Assembly: GCA_002104945.1 (NCBI GenBank)
Contig: MCFH01000060.1
Coordinates: forward strand, 62,001 to 126,000
Length of the DNA: 64,000 bases
From: Piromyces finnis
Taxonomy: Eukaryota > Neocallimastigomycota > Neocallimastigomycetes > Neocallimastigales > Neocallimastigaceae
Direction: 5' to 3'
The position numbers were made by a program, and so were the translations under genes. The stretch's first letter is position 1. Each line of letters opens with the position of its first letter. The notes beneath the pieces were generated by a model. It was not told the origin of the DNA. It did not search any database and worked only from the letters and a program-made list of their open reading frames with translations. Below, in pieces: positions 37,389 through 49,568 of the stretch.

Positions 37389-37930
37389 GTCAAAAAGCGA
37401 TTTTTTATTAAAGAAAAGTGTAGTAAGCACACTAGTTATATTAAATAACAAATATAATACGCTTTCCTATTGAAGGCGTAAAGTTAATAATATTTATATA
37501 AAGAAAATTAAATAATATTTTTATTTTAGCAATAACTTAATATCAGCATATATTAAATTATTAAAAATATTAAAATTTTTAAAGTTTTAGGTTTTATAGG
37601 AGTTTATAAATTTTATTAACTTTAAGTTAAAAAATTACTAACGCTAAAGCTTCGTAATTTTTGTCAATTTTTGTTCTTTTTATACATGAACAATTTTAAT
37701 TATTACATTTTTTAATTTTAATTAATTATTGTTTAATTATAAAATATTTAATTTTTATAAACTAATAATTAATATAATTATTGTAAAGAGTTAATAAATT
37801 TAAAATAAAATTTTTAATAATAAAATTTTAAAAAAAATTTAATAATTTCAAAGATTAGAAATTTTATACTTTGAAATTTTTTAATAAAAATTTAAAAAAT
37901 AAATTTTTTCCATATATGTTATTGTGACTT
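37389..37930. repeat. Dispersed repeat D, copy 2 (uninterrupted)
   Basis: About 540 bp, the empty-site version of the D repeat in the tandem array. The sLTR-a insertion point is intact here (CACTAGTTATATTAAATAAC). It starts TGTCAAAAAGCG and ends near TTATTGTGAC, so it could be a short LTR or another HCR type. Not classified. Confidence 0.65.
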
Positions 37931-38011
37931 TCTACTATAAAACTATAATATATATACAAATATATACATATAAACTATTATAAAATAATAATATATAAGA
38001 AGTTATTATAA

Positions 38012-38223
38012 GATTTTGTTTATAAACCATATTTAAAAAAGTATATAAAATTTAAGGACATAGTATTAAATTTTAAAAGAAGTAATATGTAGGTATTTTA
38101 AATTTATTTTTAACAAAAATTAAATGATGTTTAAAAATTAAACACTCACGGCGGGACTCGAACCCGCAATCTTCAGATTAGAAGTCTGACGCCCTATCCA
38201 ATTAGGCTACGCGAGCCACTTTC
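38012..38223. repeat. Duplicated block carrying tRNA-Arg, copy 2
   Basis: Matches 9954-10164 with only a few substitutions and small length changes in the 3' flank. The tRNA is unchanged. The similarity ends at CACTTTC just upstream of the tRNA. Confidence 0.85.
38143..38216 (-). tRNA. tRNA-Arg (anticodon UCU), copy 2
   Basis: Identical in all 74 positions to the copy at 10084-10157, with the same stems, A and B boxes and a TTTTT terminator (38133-38137). An sLTR-f copy starts 19 bp upstream of its 5' end, and HCR-F lies beyond it. Because the fold is perfect it is probably functional. The copies are 28 kb apart and in the same orientation. Confidence 0.97.
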
Positions 38224-38283
38224 GGTTTTTTGGGTGTAATAATTATATTATATTTATTATATAATAATAATTATTAGCTTTAA

Positions 38284-39558
38284 TGTCACGAATACTAGTG
38301 AAATTACAATTTCAAGATCACTTGGAATTGTGAAATCACTTATGAAAATTCAAAATCAACAAATAGTTTATTTTCAAATAAATTATAAAATTTTATTAAG
38401 AAATATTTAAAAATTTAGGAAAGGTTAAAATATGACCTTAACCCTTAATAATTTTTATAATAAATAACTTTAACCCTTATCGTTAAAATGGAATAAGAAA
38501 AAACACGCGTATCTCCTCAACGAATGACGATTTTTGAATAAAAATGTTTTGGTTATAATTACGTTCGTTAGAAAGCCACGCTCGAGACAAACAACATATC
38601 TTAAAATCAGGTCAATATCTCTGCTGGTTCACGAGATATTCCAATTTAAAGATATTTTGTTAGCAATGATTAATTGTTTATTCAGAGAATGATCACCCCT
38701 GATATATCAAACATAAATCATTCACTCAAAGTATAAAAATTATTGTTTAATTAAATTAAAATTATTTTCCGGAACTAATTAACTTTATTTTATAATAATT
38801 ATTTCAATAACATAATTTATAATCTTTGAACTAGAGGATTATAATTATTAATATTATATTCAATGAATTATATTATAATTAAGAAATAATTAATATTATG
38901 AACATTATAAACAATAGTTATTTTTTAATAATTAGGAATAAGTCTTAAGTTTAGTTTAAGTATTATAAAATATATTATGAATATAATCATGTATTGAAAA
39001 GTTATTTTATTATTAAATGTAAAATTACAAATAGTATAAATAGTTTAGAATAGTTATGAAATTAAAATCTTTGTAAAGATTATTAACTATAAATTATTAA
39101 CTATAAATTGTTAACTATAAATTATTAACTATAAATTGTTAACTATAAATTATTAACTATAAATTGTTAACTATAAATTATTAACTATAAATTGTTAACT
39201 ATAAATTATTAACTATGAATTATTAACTATAAATTATTAACTATGAATTATTAACTATAGATTATTAACTATGAATTATTAACTATAGATTATTAACTAG
39301 AAATTATTAACTATTAATAATAATTAATACTTAATGAGTATTACTACTAAATAATCTTATTATTATATTTTAGCAATATATTATTAAATAAAATAAAAGA
39401 AATTATTTTAACCATAATATATAATTTAATTATTCATTTATAAATCAATTAAGATTATTTTAATAAAACATTTTTTTTTTTCTAACCTAGTTATCTTTTA
39501 ACCTTTTATTTAATTTGATATTTTAATATTAAATTATAAGTTTAGTAAAACTTTTACA
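38284..39558 (+). mobile_element. Solo LTR, family sLTR-d, copy 1
   Basis: 1275 bp, TGTCACG...CTTTTACA, target duplication TTTAA (38279-38283 and 39559-39563). TATAAATAG near 39042 is followed about 33 nt later by ATCTTTGTAAAGATTATTAA, the motif shared with sLTR-a, b and c. It is 238 bp longer than copy 2 because of an internal minisatellite. Confidence 0.88.
39081..39314. repeat. 14-bp minisatellite inside sLTR-d copy 1
   Basis: About 17 units of ATTAACTATAAATT and variants (GTTAACTATAAATT, ATTAACTATGAATT, ATTAACTATAGATT). It directly follows the presumed transcription start region. The other sLTR-d copy lacks it, and the length difference (238 bp) equals 17 units. Confidence 0.85.
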
Positions 39559-40285
39559 TTTAAATTAATAATATAAACTATTATTAAAATGTGAAAATAA
39601 AGGTAAAATTAGAAACTTAACTTAATGAGTTTATTATAAGAAATTATAATAAACAAAACCAAATGTATCAGAATTATTTTGTGTATTTAATAGTTTTTTT
39701 AATATTTATTTTATTACTTATTATTTTGTATAAAGTTATTTATTATAATTAATCTTATAATAATAACTCTTGATTTCTCAAATCGAACTCAAGAGTACTA
39801 TTTATATGTTTTATTCTATTAAATTAAAATTTCTAAGAACATTCTAATCTTAACAAGAATCTTTTTAGGAAAAGACTAGAAGAAAAACCTAAAAAGTTAT
39901 TTGATTGATATTCTAATCATACCAATCATCGTAATATTAAGTAAAACCGTTGATAACGGGTAAAACCTTAATATCCGATTTCCTATTACATACTAATATA
40001 TAGTTGTATAATATTATTAATGTAATTAGTATGTGTTTTATCTTTTATAATACAAGTATATATATAAATGAATGTATAAATACATAATTAAATAAATTAA
40101 TTAATCTAATATAGCGAATGAATAATTATTAACTAAATAAATATTTACAATATTTAACTTAACAAATAACTATAATAATAAATAAATATATTAATATAAT
40201 CTAATGGATTAATGATTATTAACTAAATAAATTATTTGTAATGTTTAATACTAAGAATAAATAATAAGTATTTATTCTTACATTG

Positions 40286-40906
40286 TGATAAATAATAATT
40301 ATAAATATATTATACATTTGATATTAGTAGAAAATTTTATTATAAAATAATTATTAAATAATTTTATATAGTTTATTATAAAAATATAATTTACATAAAA
40401 TCAAATATTTTATAAATTTATATATTTGATTGGGTTAAATTATAAAAATAATTTTTAATATAAAGAATAATAATAATTTTTAGTAGAAAATGAGAAGACT
40501 TAGATTACTAATAATAAGTTAAATTTTAATAATAGTTAATATAATTAATTAGTGAATACATAATAATATTTAAAAGACAAAAATAAGTTTTTATATAATA
40601 AAAATTATTGTTAAAAAGAGCGTAAGAACAATAAATAAAAGAAAATATAAAAACGAAATTAAACTTGTCTAATTTGCAATTATTGTGTTAATAATAAATA
40701 ATATTTTATAGAATAAATCTGGTGTTATTATTCTATATAAATATTATTAAAATAATAAAACTATTAAAACTATAAAATAACTTAAAATAAATTAATAAAA
40801 CTAGTAGATATTGTTAAAGCTCGTACAATAGCTGTCGAGATAAAACAATATAAGATAACAGAAGAAGTAGTTAAAAAGTTATAATATAACTACCAATCCG
40901 TTATCA
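40286..40906 (+). mobile_element. Hairpin-capped repeat, family F
   Basis: A 621-bp non-coding element that begins TGATAAATAATAATTATAAA and ends CCGTTATCA. The end folds into a two-stem hairpin: outer GATAAC/GTTATC, inner GTAGTTA/TAACTAC. It keeps the HCR terminal rules but not the TTAA/AGT loop. Two bases separate it from HCR-A copy A5. An sLTR-f is inserted at its 5' end. Confidence 0.55.
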
Positions 40907-40908
40907 TT

Positions 40909-41674
<766 letters not shown>

Positions 41675-41679
41675 TTTTT

Positions 41680-43185
41680 TGATACGAAGAGGATATTATC
41701 TTAATTCTATATTTTACTATAGAAAGTGATGTAAAAGTTTTACTAAACTTATAATTTAATATTAAAATATTAAATTAAATAAAAGATTAAAGATAACTAG
41801 GTTAGAAAAAATGTTTTATTAAAATAATCTTAATTGGTTTATAAATGAATAATTAAATTATGTATTATAGTTAAAATAATTTCTTTTTATTTTATTTGAA
41901 GAGTATATATAATAATAAGATTATTTAATAGTAATACTTGTTAAGTATTAATAAGGTAATAATCTTTACAAAGATTTAATTCATAAAACTATTCTAAACT
42001 ATTTATACTATTTGTAATTTTACATTTAATAATAAAATAACTTTTTAATACATGATTATTTTTTATAATATATTTTATAATACTAAGGTTAAACTTAAGA
42101 CTTATTACTAATTATTAAAAATAACTATTGTCTATATATTCATAATATTAATTATTTCTTAATTATAATATAATTCATTGAATATAATATTAATAATTTA
42201 TAATCTTTTAATTCAAAGATTATAAGCTATGTTATTGAAATAATTATTATAAAATAAAGTTAATTAATTCCGGAAAATAATTTTAATTTAATTAAAACAA
42301 TAATTTATATCCTTTTGGGTGAATGATTAATGATTTATGTTCAATACATCAGGGGTGATCATTCTCTGAATAAACAATTAATCATTACTAACAAAATATC
42401 TTTAAATTGGAATATCTCGTGAACCAGCAGAGATATCGACCTGATTTTAAGATATGTTGTTCATCTCGAGCGTGGCTTTCTAACGAACCCACAATCTCCC
42501 AACCATAATTTCCCAAAAATCGCCATTCGTTGAGGAGATACGCGTATTTTCCCTTATTTAATTTTGACGATAAGGGTTAAAGTTATTTGTTATAAAAATA
42601 TTAAGGGTTAAGGTCATATCTTAACCTTTTATATATTTTTTAAATATTTCTTAATATAATTTTATAATTTATTTGAAAATAAAATATTATTGATTTTGAA
42701 ATTTTATAAGTAATTTCACAATTTCAAGTGATCTTGAAATTGCAGATTCCACTAGTATTCGTGACAAGTGATAATATCTGTATCTAAAAATTTATAAATA
42801 AAAATAAGGAAAATAAAAATAGAATAAATGATTTTTATACCATTTGCAAGTGTTAGTTAGTTTTTAATATAAAATGTTATTTTATTTAATTATAAAATTA
42901 TTATATTATCATATTATTTAATAACTCTAGTATTATTAAATAATTAAAATTTAATACATCTAGTATGTATTATAAATGTTGTAAAATAAATATTGTTTTA
43001 TTAAGTATAAATATCTAATTTTTCTCTCTTGGATAATTAGTAACCATAATATATAAATTTAATATAACTATATCTAATTTTTATGGATTATTAGGAACAT
43101 CTTTTAAAAAGAACTTTCTATTACTATTTATACAAAATTATTGTTTTAAAGTATAAATATAAACAAATATAAACTATTTAATTTA

Positions 43186-43216
<31 letters not shown>

Positions 43217-43289
43217 TTTACATTTATAATTTTTAATTTAATAATTTTATACATATTAAATATTTTAATTTTTATCTGTATTTTAATTA

Positions 43290-43342
<53 letters not shown>

Positions 43343-43370
43343 TTATAATTATAAATTTAATTATCTATCA
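41680..43370 (-). mobile_element. Hairpin-capped repeat, family A, copy A6 (split by sLTR-d)
   Basis: The hairpin begins at 41680 and is broken by sLTR-d (41730-42766) with target duplication AGTGA. The body resumes at 42767, contains about 15 ATT units (43296-43340) and ends CTATCA at 43370. Four A separate it from HCR-C copy C2. Confidence 0.8.
41730..42766 (-). mobile_element. Solo LTR, family sLTR-d, copy 2
   Basis: 1037 bp with TGTAAAAG...GTGACA ends on the plus strand and the perfect target duplication AGTGA (41725-41729 and 42767-42771). It sits in the HCR-A hairpin at the same place where sLTR-a and sLTR-e have inserted in other copies. It lacks the 14-bp minisatellite of copy 1. Confidence 0.92.
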
Positions 43371-44127
43371 AAAATGATATAATTTGATAATAATCTTAAT
43401 TTTGAATTTTACTTCAAAAAGTGATTATTATATTATATCTTTGAGTATAACTATATAAGTTATATTGATTAAGATTTAAGATCGTTTTTATAAAAATTAA
43501 TAAAATTGTTTTGTTAAAACACTAAATTGTTTTATTAGAAACACTTGTTTTTCTAATATTTAAATATTTAAAATTTTATTTATTTAAGTATAAAAGTGAT
43601 TATTAAAATTATAAAATATTAATCTAACTATATAATATTTCTTTATTAATAATAATAATGATGATTAAAATGAGAATATTTACATGTATTTATATTTTTT
43701 TTTGAATTTAAACTACTTACATTAAAACAATAAAATTAATAACTATTTACAATAAAAGTAATAAAAGTAATTAGAAATAACAATAAAAGAAATAATTAAA
43801 AGTTAAAGAATATAAAAAGTTGTTTATTTTACAATTAATTAAAGTAATAATTATTTTTAATGTTTTAATAAAGGTGTTTAATTATATTATTTTATAACAT
43901 GAATTACTATATTTGTTTACTTTTAAAGTGTAATTTACTAATGAAGTTATTAAATATTTAATTTAACAATTAATTTAACAAAAGTTATATATTTTGATCT
44001 CGATTAATTAAAGTTTATTATTTTCTTTCAATAATCAAAACATATGCAGTGTTTAGGATTAATTTTATTTAAGAATTTTGGTAAAGTACTTAATTAAACT
44101 ATAACTTATTTTAAGTTACTTTTAGGG

Positions 44128-45333
44128 TGTAAAGTGGGCTAGGATTGGTATGTAACTTGGTCAGAATGTTTCATATAATATAACTTAATTTTCTAATAAA
44201 ATATTAAATTTATTTATTATTAAATCTTTTCTTCAAAACTTATTAAAGAATTTAATTAATACTAATTTAAAATTAAATAGGTTTTTATATTTAAAATAAA
44301 AATTTTAATATAATTTAATTATGAAATTTGTTTATTAATTATTTATTTATTAAGATAATATTTATTAAGTTATATTATAATTAATAATTAATAATCTTAC
44401 AAAGAATTTCAAAATTGATTTCAATTCTTTGTTTAAATACTTTTTCTTACATATAACAAAATTACATTGATATTAATATTGATATTAATAATAAAGATAA
44501 AATTAAAATAATTTTAAATTAAAATATTAATAATTGATATTGATATTAATAATATGAATTCATATGATCTTAAGATTAATCTTTTAAATTACTTTTAAAA
44601 TAAAAGTATTGTTTTAACCATTTTAAATTGTAAATATTTAATATTATAAATTGAGAATAACAATTACTGATACTAATTATATATTCTCATGATCAATTAA
44701 TTAATAATTATAATTAATGATTTTTGATCCAAAGGCTTTTGGTTTGATTATGATTGAGGTTATTAATCAAAATTATTTGAAAAATTATTAATTAATTTTT
44801 ATAATTGATTAGGTTTGTAATCAAGAATATTTATTATCTAACCTTATTTAATAATAATGGAAAATTTTTAAATTGAAATATTTATAGAAAGTTGGATGAC
44901 TTGAATAATGACTTTAATTATATAAATTAATATTAATCATTTTAATATATATTATTATATATTTATTGGAACTAATTAATTCTTTAAATAGCTATATCTC
45001 AAGAACTAGTGGTCTAAATTAGCTGAAAATTTGTGAGAATATAGATCTCGACTAGTACTTTCTAATAAAATTAATTTGAAGTCTCTAGAAAAGGAAAATA
45101 GGACACGAGATTCAGAAGTTTTCGCTAGTTTCGTATAGTGCATTTCTTCTCAAGGGTTAATTTATTGAAAATTAAATTTTTGTGATCCTTAACCCTTTTC
45201 AATATTAAATTTTTCCAAGTGATCTTTTTAATTATTTTTAAAAGTGTTTTATACTTTTTGAAATATAAATTTGATTTTTAAATTGTTTATTTGAACATTT
45301 AATTTATTTTTTAATCGTCTTCTATTCTTGACA
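44128..45333 (-). mobile_element. Solo LTR, family sLTR-b, copy 2
   Basis: 1206 bp, TGTAAAGTGGGC...CTTGACA on the plus strand, with target duplication TAGGG (44123-44127 and 45334-45338). It is the reverse complement of the copy at 19335-20555, with substitutions and small indels. Confidence 0.92.
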
Positions 45334-45346
45334 TAGGGTTAACTTA

Positions 45347-45996
45347 TGTCAAAATCTCAATTCATGAAATTTGATATTTCATGAAATTTCATAATTTTGA
45401 AATTATTAATTAAATTAATTAAAATATTAATTTAATAATATTTTACTAATAATAGTTTATTTAATATAAATATTAATTGGGAAGCTATTTATTATCCGGA
45501 GATAAATAGTGTAACAATTAATTAATATTAAACAAACCAATTAGTAAAATAAGATTCATTTAAACAATTATTAATATTATTTTTAACAACTTATTAATAT
45601 CAATATTTAAAGAAAATTATATTTTTATATTATTATATTATTATATTTTATTAATATTTATATTTATATTATTATAAATGTATAACTTAAAAATATTATT
45701 ATTATTATACTTTATTAATATCAATATTATATTAAAAATGAAAGTATAAATAAGTTGAACAAAGAACGATTTTAAGAAGTTCTTTGTGAGATTATTAATA
45801 CTCATTTTTTATATAGTAAATTCAATATTTAAAAATTAATAATTATTATTTATATATTAATAAAAAGCTGAATAAAATAATTCTTTAAAAACTATATTTA
45901 TTATTTCTTATCTTAACACTTAATTTACTATATAATTAAGCCTATCCTAACCTAGTAGACTTAATTATAAACTTAAATCCACTTAGATTCTTGACA
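45347..45996 (+). mobile_element. Solo LTR, family sLTR-c
   Basis: 650 bp, TGTCAAAATCTC...TTCTTGACA, target duplication ACTTA (45342-45346 and 45997-46001). TATAAATAA at 45745 is followed by the inverted repeat ACAAAGAAC/GTTCTTTGT (45759-45767 and 45779-45787). The only copy in the window. Confidence 0.9.
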
Positions 45997-46051
45997 ACTT
46001 AAAAATCAGGTTTAATAATTTTATATTTATAAATTTCATTCTTTATCAAAA

Positions 46052-46543
46052 TGACACACGTTCAAATATGCCTTAATTCTAAATAAGCTTAGAAAGTGGT
46101 ATATTTGTGTGTAATTGAATGATTTATTTTTACTTGCTCATTCTACAAGTATATATAATTATTAAATATAATTTAAAGTTTTAAAAACATCTTGTTTTAT
46201 AATATTAGTTTATTTATTTAAAATAAATGTATAATACATCTCGCTATGTATTATAAAAAAAAATATATTAATTTATTATAATTTTAAAATATTCTAATTT
46301 TCCTGGCTAATTAGTAACAATCTTTAAAAATAATATTTTCTATTTCTATTTATAATAAATAATTACATTTAAGTTTGTTTATAAACAAAAGTTGTTTATA
46401 TTTTACATTTTTAAAATTTAATTAAACATTTATATTTTATATTATTTTGATTATTTACTATTATTTTAATTTATATTAAGTTTATATAATTTTAAAATCA
46501 GCTATTCTATTAATTCATTATTTATAAATTTCATTCTTTATCA
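46052..46543 (-). mobile_element. Hairpin-capped repeat, family B, copy B4
   Basis: A 492-bp uninterrupted copy. The hairpin end begins TGACACACG and the 5' end TGATAAAGAATG (minus strand) is at 46543. AAA separates it from HCR-C on the left and AAAA from HCR-A on the right. Confidence 0.75.
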
Positions 46544-46579
46544 AAAATGATAAATAATTAAATTTATAAATTATGAATT

Positions 46580-47049
<470 letters not shown>

Positions 47050-47509
47050 TAATTAAAATACAGATAAAAATTAAAATAATTAACATGTATAAAAATATTA
47101 AATTAAAAACTATAAATGTAAACTTTTTGTCTATTTAATTGTTTATTTAGTTTTAAATTAAATAGTTTATATTTGTTTATAATTATACTTTAAAATAATA
47201 ATTTTGTATAAATAGTGATAGAATTATTTTATTTTAAAAGATGTTCCTAATAATCCAGTAAAATTAGATAATAATATTAAATTTTATTAAAATAATAGTT
47301 ATGATTATATTTACATACATTCAAGATGTATTAAACCATAACATATATATATTTAATAATACAAGAGTTAGTAAATATTAAAACTTTATAATTAAATAAA
47401 ATAATTTTATATTTTAAACTAACAAAGACTTGCAAATGAACAAGTATAAAAATCATTTATTTTCTTATTTATTTTTATTTATTAAATTTTAGATACAAAT
47501 ATTATCACT

Positions 47510-48637
47510 TGTTAAGTTTTTGGGTTTGGTTATGCGGCCAGGTCAGAATGTTATTAATTATATAGTAAAAATGTTTTTTAAGAAATTAAACTTAATTATA
47601 AAATAACACCTTAAACTCCCAAATGAAAAATGAAAAATTTATATTTACTTTAAAATAACTTTTTATAAATTTTTTATTTATTTAATACTAATAATATAAA
47701 TGATATTATAAGTAACTATATAATTAAGATTATAACTATAATCTTTACAAAGAATTAAAATCGAATTCAATTCATTCTCTTTTATATTCTTTGTTCAGAT
47801 TATTAAATTGATATTAATAAGAATAAAGTATTACATGTAATATATTAGTAATATAATTAAATAAGTAATAAGATTGTTTGTTTGTTTGTTTGTTTGTCAT
47901 GACATAAAATAAAATAAACATATGATTAATCATTTAAACAGTTGATCCTAATTAGTAATTATAAAAACTATTCAATTAATAATTCATCATTATTAATTGA
48001 TATTACCATAACATATTTGTTATAATTAAATAATTATTATTTTCAAAATTATTTCTAATAAAACTTGCCGTTAACCTATTTTATAATAATTAAGATTATT
48101 TAATTTATAGGTGTTAACTGTTACACCTAAATGGGTCTAGTTCTATTTTTAGTAACAATCGTTATCATTAATTAAATTAATATAACTAAAATTCCTATTG
48201 ATATATTTTTAATTTCATCAAGTCATAAGAAATATTTATGATCCATACTTGATATCATATTGATTTTAATTTACCTAATAAAATCTTTAAATGATCATAA
48301 CTTCCTTAAATGATCAGTTAGAAGGACCGCGATTGTACCAAATTGTAGCTTTCTTCCTAAGCTTTCCAATAAACCTAGTTTCATCACTGTAGCACTTACA
48401 GCCGTAGCGATCGTTTTTGGCGAGTTACACCTTATTTCGTACTTGCTTATTTTTGGTTAAGGGTTATAGTGTATTGATATTAAATTTTTGAAATCATAAC
48501 CCTTTCACTGAATCAAAATTTAAAAGGTGACTTTTAAAAGTGTTTTAAAATAATTATTGAAATTATTTAATTATAATTATTATGTTTAATTATAGATATT
48601 ATCTGAATTTGTTTTAAATCCAGTTAATATCTTCACA
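47510..48637 (-). mobile_element. Solo LTR, family sLTR-a, copy 4
   Basis: 1128 bp, TGTTAAG...TCTTCACA on the plus strand, with target duplication TCACT (47505-47509 and 48638-48642). It shares with array copy 1 variants that copies 2 and 3 lack (for example AACGATTG on the sense strand). Confidence 0.92.
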
Positions 48638-48926
48638 TCACTTTCTATATTCCTTTATAGAATTAAGATAATATTTTTCTTCGTATCAAAAAATCGTGTA
48701 AAAGGTTTTTATATATATTAGTTAATAGGTTAAATATAACAAGTTAATTAAGTTAGTTATTACCTCTCTATACGAGTTAATAACTAAATAAAGTTTTATA
48801 AAAAATAATAAAAGAACTAAAATAAATATTATAACACAAAAATAAATATAAAACAAATAAATATTAATATGAAATATTATTTACTTAAATAATTATTATA
48901 ATTATTATCTTTTATTTATTAGTTAT

Positions 48927-49532
48927 TGTAATGTTGAACACTGAAAGAATAGATTAGGATATCTATTCTATTACAATAACACAAGATTTTGAAAAAATAA
49001 AATAAAAAATTGTTTTATAAAATATCTTTTATTATAATAGAATTTTAATAATAACAATTACATCGATAAAATGATGAAAAATATCTTCTATTTATATTTT
49101 TCCTAAATACATTTATATTATATTATAACTATTTATTTCTTATATATTATTATTTAAAATCTACACTAAAATCTTAATTATTAATAAATATTTAAACTAT
49201 AACTATTTTTAGTAAAATACAATTGGCAATTCAAATTAAGTACTATTTAATTTGAATATGTGCCCATGTATTATTGATATATTAATCATTTATTATTTAT
49301 CTATTTCTATAAAAAAACAATACTAAAACTAGGGATTTAAATTGAGAATATTAATTTGCTTGTTAAACATTAAAAATAAATTAATAATTTATTTTGTTTT
49401 AAACTTTAATTATTAATAAATAAATTATGTCTCATTTTCTTTTTCTGAATATAATTTGTGTAACTTAAACAATAATACTTGTGGCTTAAGTTACATTAAA
49501 GATATCAAACAGAGGCGTTTGATATCTTTACA
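48927..49532 (-). repeat. 3' LTR of chromovirus II
   Basis: 606 bp, TGTAATG...CTTTACA on the plus strand. The last bases form a hairpin (GATATCAAAC/GTTTGATATC) that has lost four bases in Ia. The likely polypurine tract (AGAGAGAGAT on the coding strand) adjoins it. Confidence 0.93.
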
Positions 49533-49568
49533 ATCTCTCTCTCTAAGTCGAGCTCCTGCGAGATTAAT

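Larger units (their letters stand above)
38235..40282 (-). mobile_element. Solo LTR, family sLTR-f, copy 3 (split by sLTR-d)
   Basis: TGTAATAA...TTCTTACA ends, with near-matching flanks TTGGG and TTGTG. A 1275-bp sLTR-d sits inside it (38284-39558); without that it is about 770 bp. The inverted repeat ACTCTTGA..TCAAGAGT is present near 39768-39797, next to a minus-strand TATAAATAG. It lies between the tRNA-Arg and the start of HCR-F. Confidence 0.75.
43375..46048 (-). mobile_element. Hairpin-capped repeat, family C, copy C2 (split by two LTRs)
   Basis: The hairpin end is at 43375 (TGATATAATTTG) and the 5' end TGATAAAGAATG (minus strand) at 46048. It is interrupted by sLTR-b (44128-45333, TAGGG duplication) and sLTR-c (45347-45996, ACTTA duplication), only 13 bp apart. 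Copy C1 (17039-17847) shows the uninterrupted sequence AGTTAACCCTAAAAGT. Confidence 0.8.
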
